Shown here: piece after piece, positions 60,726-64,000 of the stretch
Numbering within the stretch: position 1 is the first letter of the stretch
Layout of the letters: each line of letters opens with the position of its first letter
DNA from: Roseobacter denitrificans OCh 114
GTDB taxonomy: Bacteria; Pseudomonadota; Alphaproteobacteria; Rhodobacterales; Rhodobacteraceae
Direction of reading: 5' to 3'
Assembly (NCBI RefSeq): GCF_000014045.1
Contig: NC_008209.1
Location: forward strand, 2,937,001 to 3,001,000
DNA: 64,000 bases
Translations under genes and position numbers: made by a program
The notes under the pieces: model-generated
Databases searched by the model: none
Seen by the model: only the letters and a program-made list of their open reading frames with translations
What the model was told of the DNA's origin: nothing

Positions 60726-62845
60726 TGTTGCGCGGCTTACTCATTCTCGTTCTGGCGCTTGTCCCCTGCCTTGCGACCGCGCAGCAAGGCGAACCACCGC
60801 GCCCAGCCACATTGATCGCCGATGAGATTTTCATTGCCGCCGACCGCGAATTGGTCGCGCGTGGCAACGTCGAAGCGCTTCAGGGCCAAACCCGCCTGCG
60901 GGCAGAAGAAATCCGCTATGATCGTGTCACCGGTGCGCTGACCATCGTTGGGCCCATTCGGATACAGGATGGCGACAGCATCACGGTTCTGGCCAGCGCC
61001 GCCGAATTGGATGCAACGCTTCAGACCGGGCTTCTGAGCGGGGCGCGCATGGTGATCAACCAGCAACTTCAACTGGCAAGCGCGCAAATGGAGCGCGTGA
61101 GCGAGCGTTACAGCCAGCTCTATCGCAGTGCGGTCACCTCCTGCGACGTCTGCGACGATGGCAAACCGCCGCTGTGGCAGATCAGGGCGCGGCGCGTCAT
61201 CCATGACCGTCAGGAACGCCAGATCTATTTTGAGGACGCACAGTTTCGCATCCGCAACGTGCCCGTGTTCTATTTTCCGCGCCTGCGCCTGCCGGACCCG
61301 ACAGTGGAACGCGCCACCGGTTTCCTGATCCCGTCGCTGGTCAGCACATCCGAATTCGGGCTGGGCATCAAAGTGCCCTATTTCATTGCGATTGGCGATG
61401 ACCGCGACCTAACGGTCACGCCCTATTATTCAAGCAGCACGCGAACTGTTGAGATGCGCTACAGGCAGGCCTTTGTAAACGGTGACATCGAATTCGACTG
61501 GGCCATCAGCCGCGATGATGAACGCCCCGGAGAAACGCGCGGATATCTGTTCGGCAACGGGTCATTCGATCTGCAGAATGATTTCAAGCTGAGGTTCGAT
61601 GTCGAACTGACATCCGATGACGATTATCTGCAGGACTATTCCTTTTCCGGCAAGGATCGGCTGGACAGTCAGATCACCATCAGCCGCGCGCGAAAAGACG
61701 AATACACCGCAGGAAGCCTGATTGGGTACAAATCACTGCGTGACAACGAACAAAATTCGACCATCCCCACCATTGTCGGCGATATCTTCTACCAGCGCCG
61801 TTTTTTCCCGGCCGCCAGCGGCGGGGAGCTGCGCTTTACCGTCAATGGGCACAATCACATCCGATATTCGGACAGAGACATCGTCGGGCGGGACGTGTCC
61901 CGCGTGAACACCGAGGCCGAATGGCTGCGGGGCTGGACCCTGCCCGGCGGCCTGCGCGCCGAAACCCGGTTGGGCGTTGCCGCAGATATCTTCAACATCA
62001 CGCAAGACAGCAGCACCAATCAGAACCAGTCGCAGATTTCACCCTTCAGCACCGTGGCGCTGCGGTATCCGATGACCCGCGTGGAGGACAGCGGGGCGAC
62101 GCAGTTCCTCGAACCGATTGCGCAACTTGCATGGACAGGCTCCACACAGCTGGACATCCCGAACGAAGAAAGCACGCTGGTGGATTTTGACGACGGCAAC
62201 CTGCTGGCGCTGTCCCGTTTCCCCAGCCCGGACCGGCGCGAGCGTGGCGGCGTGGGAGCCTTTGGCGTGAACTGGTCCCGCTTTGCACTGTCCGGATGGG
62301 AAAGCGCGCTGACGATGGGTCAGGTGATACGCAACGACGAAGACGAGAATTTCACCGAGGCCTCGGGCCTGTCCGGGCTGCGGTCGGATTATCTGGTGGC
62401 TGGGCAGATCAAAACGCTCAACGGCTGGGCCGTGACGGCGCGCACGCTGTTCGATGACAGTTTCAGCTTCAGCAAGGCCGAGGTGCGCGGGTCCTTTGAT
62501 CACAGGCTTGGCGATCTCAGCGGCAGTTATCTGTGGCTCACGCGTGACGCGCAGGAAAGCCGCTTCATCAATACCTCCGAACTGTTTCTGGACGGCTCCT
62601 ACATCGTGGATCGCAACTGGCGCGCGACAGCGGACTGGCGCTATGACCTGATTGCGGATCGGGCGTCGAACGCGGGTCTTAGCCTGACGTACTTTAACGA
62701 ATGCGTGGAAGTCGATTTTTCCGTGCGCCGCCGATATACCTCTTCAACAAGTATTGAGCCTTCCACCAGTTTCGGCTTATCCATCGGGCTGTCGGGCTTT
62801 TCGGCCAAACGGGGAACGGACACTTATGCCAAAACATGCGGGTGA
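60722..62845 (+). CDS. lptD: LPS-assembly outer-membrane protein LptD
   Basis: 707-residue beta-barrel. A signal peptide (to about residue 20, ending CLATA) leads into an N-terminal OstA/LptA-like jellyroll (about 25-145, LIADEIFIAADRELVARGNV) and a C-terminal barrel (about 180-700) with strands of alternating polarity. Cysteines occur as a TSCDVCDDG motif near 138 and in FNECVE near the C-terminus, fitting the disulfide pattern of LptD. The ATGATG start at 60722 overlaps the lptG stop. It inserts LPS into the outer leaflet with LptE. Confidence 0.92.
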   Translation: MMLRGLLILVLALVPCLATAQQGEPPRPATLIADEIFIAADRELVARGNVEALQGQTRLRAEEIRYDRVTGALTIVGPIRIQDGDSITVLASAAELDATLQTGLLSGARMVINQQLQLASAQMERVSERYSQLYRSAVTSCDVCDDGKPPLWQIRARRVIHDRQERQIYFEDAQFRIRNVPVFYFPRLRLPDPTVERATGFLIPSLVSTSEFGLGIKVPYFIAIGDDRDLTVTPYYSSSTRTVEMRYRQAFVNGDIEFDWAISRDDERPGETRGYLFGNGSFDLQNDFKLRFDVELTSDDDYLQDYSFSGKDRLDSQITISRARKDEYTAGSLIGYKSLRDNEQNSTIPTIVGDIFYQRRFFPAASGGELRFTVNGHNHIRYSDRDIVGRDVSRVNTEAEWLRGWTLPGGLRAETRLGVAADIFNITQDSSTNQNQSQISPFSTVALRYPMTRVEDSGATQFLEPIAQLAWTGSTQLDIPNEESTLVDFDDGNLLALSRFPSPDRRERGGVGAFGVNWSRFALSGWESALTMGQVIRNDEDENFTEASGLSGLRSDYLVAGQIKTLNGWAVTARTLFDDSFSFSKAEVRGSFDHRLGDLSGSYLWLTRDAQESRFINTSELFLDGSYIVDRNWRATADWRYDLIADRASNAGLSLTYFNECVEVDFSVRRRYTSSTSIEPSTSFGLSIGLSGFSAKRGTDTYAKTCG

Positions 62846-62852
62846 CAGACAG

Positions 62853-64000
62853 ATGATCCGAATTAAACAGTTTTGCAGCGTCCTTGCGCTTTGTGCTGCA
62901 TGCAGCCTTGCCCCGCCCCTTGGCGCGCAAAACCTGTTCAGCCCGGCCATTCAGGTCAATGATGCGGTGATCACAGAATTCGAGATCGAACAACGTCAGC
63001 AATTCCTGACCTTGCTGAACGCGCCCGGCTCAAGCCGTCAGGCCGTGGTTGAGGAATTGATCAACGAGCGCCTGCGCGCGCAGGCGGTTGCAAACGCAGG
63101 TCTCGAACTGTCAGACGCCGCCTTGCAGGAGGGCATGACCGAATTTGCCGGTCGGGTGAACCTTGGCGTTGACGAATTCAAGACGGTGCTTGAGGAAAAC
63201 GGGATCGCCGCCGAAACATTTGAGGATTTCGTGCGCGTGGGCGTATCCTGGCGTGATTTCATCGCGGCCCGCTTTGGCCCGCGCCTGCAGGTCTCCGAAG
63301 AGGAAATTGATCAGGCGCTTGGCAGCACCAACGGGGCGAGCAATATTCAGGTGCTCGTCTCCGAGATCATCATCCCCGCGCCGCCCTCACGCGCGGTGGA
63401 AGTACAGGAAGTGGCCGAACAAATCGCCGTGACAACTTCAACGGAAGAGTTCTCTGAGTATGCGCGCCGCTTTTCGGCCACGGCCACTCGCGATCAGGGC
63501 GGGCGACTGGACTGGCAGCCGCTGAGCAACCTGCCGCCAAGCCTGCGTCCGCTGCTCTTGGGTCTGGCACCGGGAGAAGTGACGGAACCGCTGAACATTC
63601 CCGAAGCCGTGGCGTTGTTCCAGCTGCGTGACATTCGCGAAACCGGTGCGTCAACGCCTGAATTCGCAGCGATTGACTATGCGGTCTATTATATTCCGGG
63701 CGGGCGCAGCCCGGCGGGCCTGCAACAGGCGGCCCGGGTCGAGGCGCAGGTTGATGTCTGTGACGACCTCTACGGTGTGGCGCAGGGCCAGCCGCCCGAG
63801 GTCCTTGAGCGGGGCAGCAAGCCACCCTCCGAAATACCCACCGACATCGCTGTTGAACTCAGCAAGCTGGATCCCGGCGAAACCTCGATTGCCCTGACAC
63901 GGGCCGAGGGGCAAACGCTGCTGTTCCTGATGATGTGTGGGCGCACGGCAGCCGCCAACGAAGATGTGGGCCGGGATGAGGCCGCACGGGCTTTGCGCAG
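62853..64000 (+). CDS. SurA-like periplasmic peptidyl-prolyl isomerase, truncated by window end
   Basis: At least 382 residues, running off the right edge. A signal peptide (about 1-27, ending PPLGA) precedes AQNLFSPAIQVNDAVITEFE, the SurA N-terminal chaperone helix region. A parvulin-like domain spans about 165-260 (IQVLVSEIIIPAP, EYARRFSATATRDQGG, LDWQPLSNLPPSLRPLLLGL). It folds outer-membrane barrels such as LptD. It starts 7 bp after lptD, in the lptFGD-surA order of alphaproteobacteria. The family is clear; the usual downstream pdxA and ksgA lie beyond the window. Confidence 0.9.
   Translation, partial: MIRIKQFCSVLALCAACSLAPPLGAQNLFSPAIQVNDAVITEFEIEQRQQFLTLLNAPGSSRQAVVEELINERLRAQAVANAGLELSDAALQEGMTEFAGRVNLGVDEFKTVLEENGIAAETFEDFVRVGVSWRDFIAARFGPRLQVSEEEIDQALGSTNGASNIQVLVSEIIIPAPPSRAVEVQEVAEQIAVTTSTEEFSEYARRFSATATRDQGGRLDWQPLSNLPPSLRPLLLGLAPGEVTEPLNIPEAVALFQLRDIRETGASTPEFAAIDYAVYYIPGGRSPAGLQQAARVEAQVDVCDDLYGVAQGQPPEVLERGSKPPSEIPTDIAVELSKLDPGETSIALTRAEGQTLLFLMMCGRTAAANEDVGRDEAARALR

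Overview
The window comes from the chromosome of an alphaproteobacterium of the Rhodobacterales, most likely the marine Roseobacter group. The basis is the GC-rich coding sequence, the rhizobial-type rhamnose operon, the xerD-aroK-aroB block, the lptF-lptG-lptD-surA operon next to pepA-holC, a dimethylglycine-dehydrogenase-type oxidoreductase, and a V4R protein resembling BchJ, which hints at an aerobic anoxygenic phototroph. The species cannot be fixed from the sequence alone.

Layout. 1-5307: the N-terminal 1769 codons of a giant RTX (calcium-binding repeat) protein on the minus strand, cut by the window edge. 6042-6131: an intact tRNA-Ser(GCT). 6115-9772: a small integrated island whose ends are a perfect 17-bp repeat of the tRNA 3' end. 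It carries a tyrosine integrase, an XRE regulator, two small exported proteins and about 0.8 kb of non-coding DNA with repeats and a G-free AT-rich tract. 10011-20658: a complete L-rhamnose regulon, with rhaR-rhaS-rhaT-rhaP-rhaQ-rhaU-rhaK leftward and rhaD-rhaI rightward from a shared operator-rich region. 20784-23754: a dCache/PAS histidine kinase and its FixJ-type response regulator. 24152-28575: aroK-aroB leftward, diverging from a small membrane protein, an unknown exported protein and xerD. 28734-35446: a CNNM/CorC-like protein, a DMGDH/GcvT-type oxidoreductase, a DUF2254 membrane protein and a hydrolase fused to a membrane domain.

35800-45626 holds a reductive pyrimidine-catabolism locus: a dihydropyrimidine dehydrogenase (preT, preA), a dihydropyrimidinase, an N-carbamoyl-amino-acid/beta-ureidopropionase-type amidohydrolase, an NMT1-type ABC importer and a RutR-like TetR regulator. 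A near-perfect RutR box lies between the regulator gene and the operon. 46032-51832: a CheB-CheR-PAS fusion, a divergent protein of unknown function, an aldose epimerase and a TfoX C-terminal-domain protein. 51860-56887: ndk, an ABC-F ATPase, a BchJ-like V4R protein, a MarC-family protein, a membrane-anchored aspartic protease and holC. 56893 to the end: pepA, diverging from lptF-lptG-lptD-surA-like, the lipopolysaccharide export and outer-membrane assembly operon, cut by the right edge.

The least explained stretch is the tRNA-Ser island. The rest is recognisable core or catabolic machinery, with a few unusual architectures and regulatory sites listed as findings. All motif and residue readings were made by eye. 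Family names rest on motif recognition, not on database searches.
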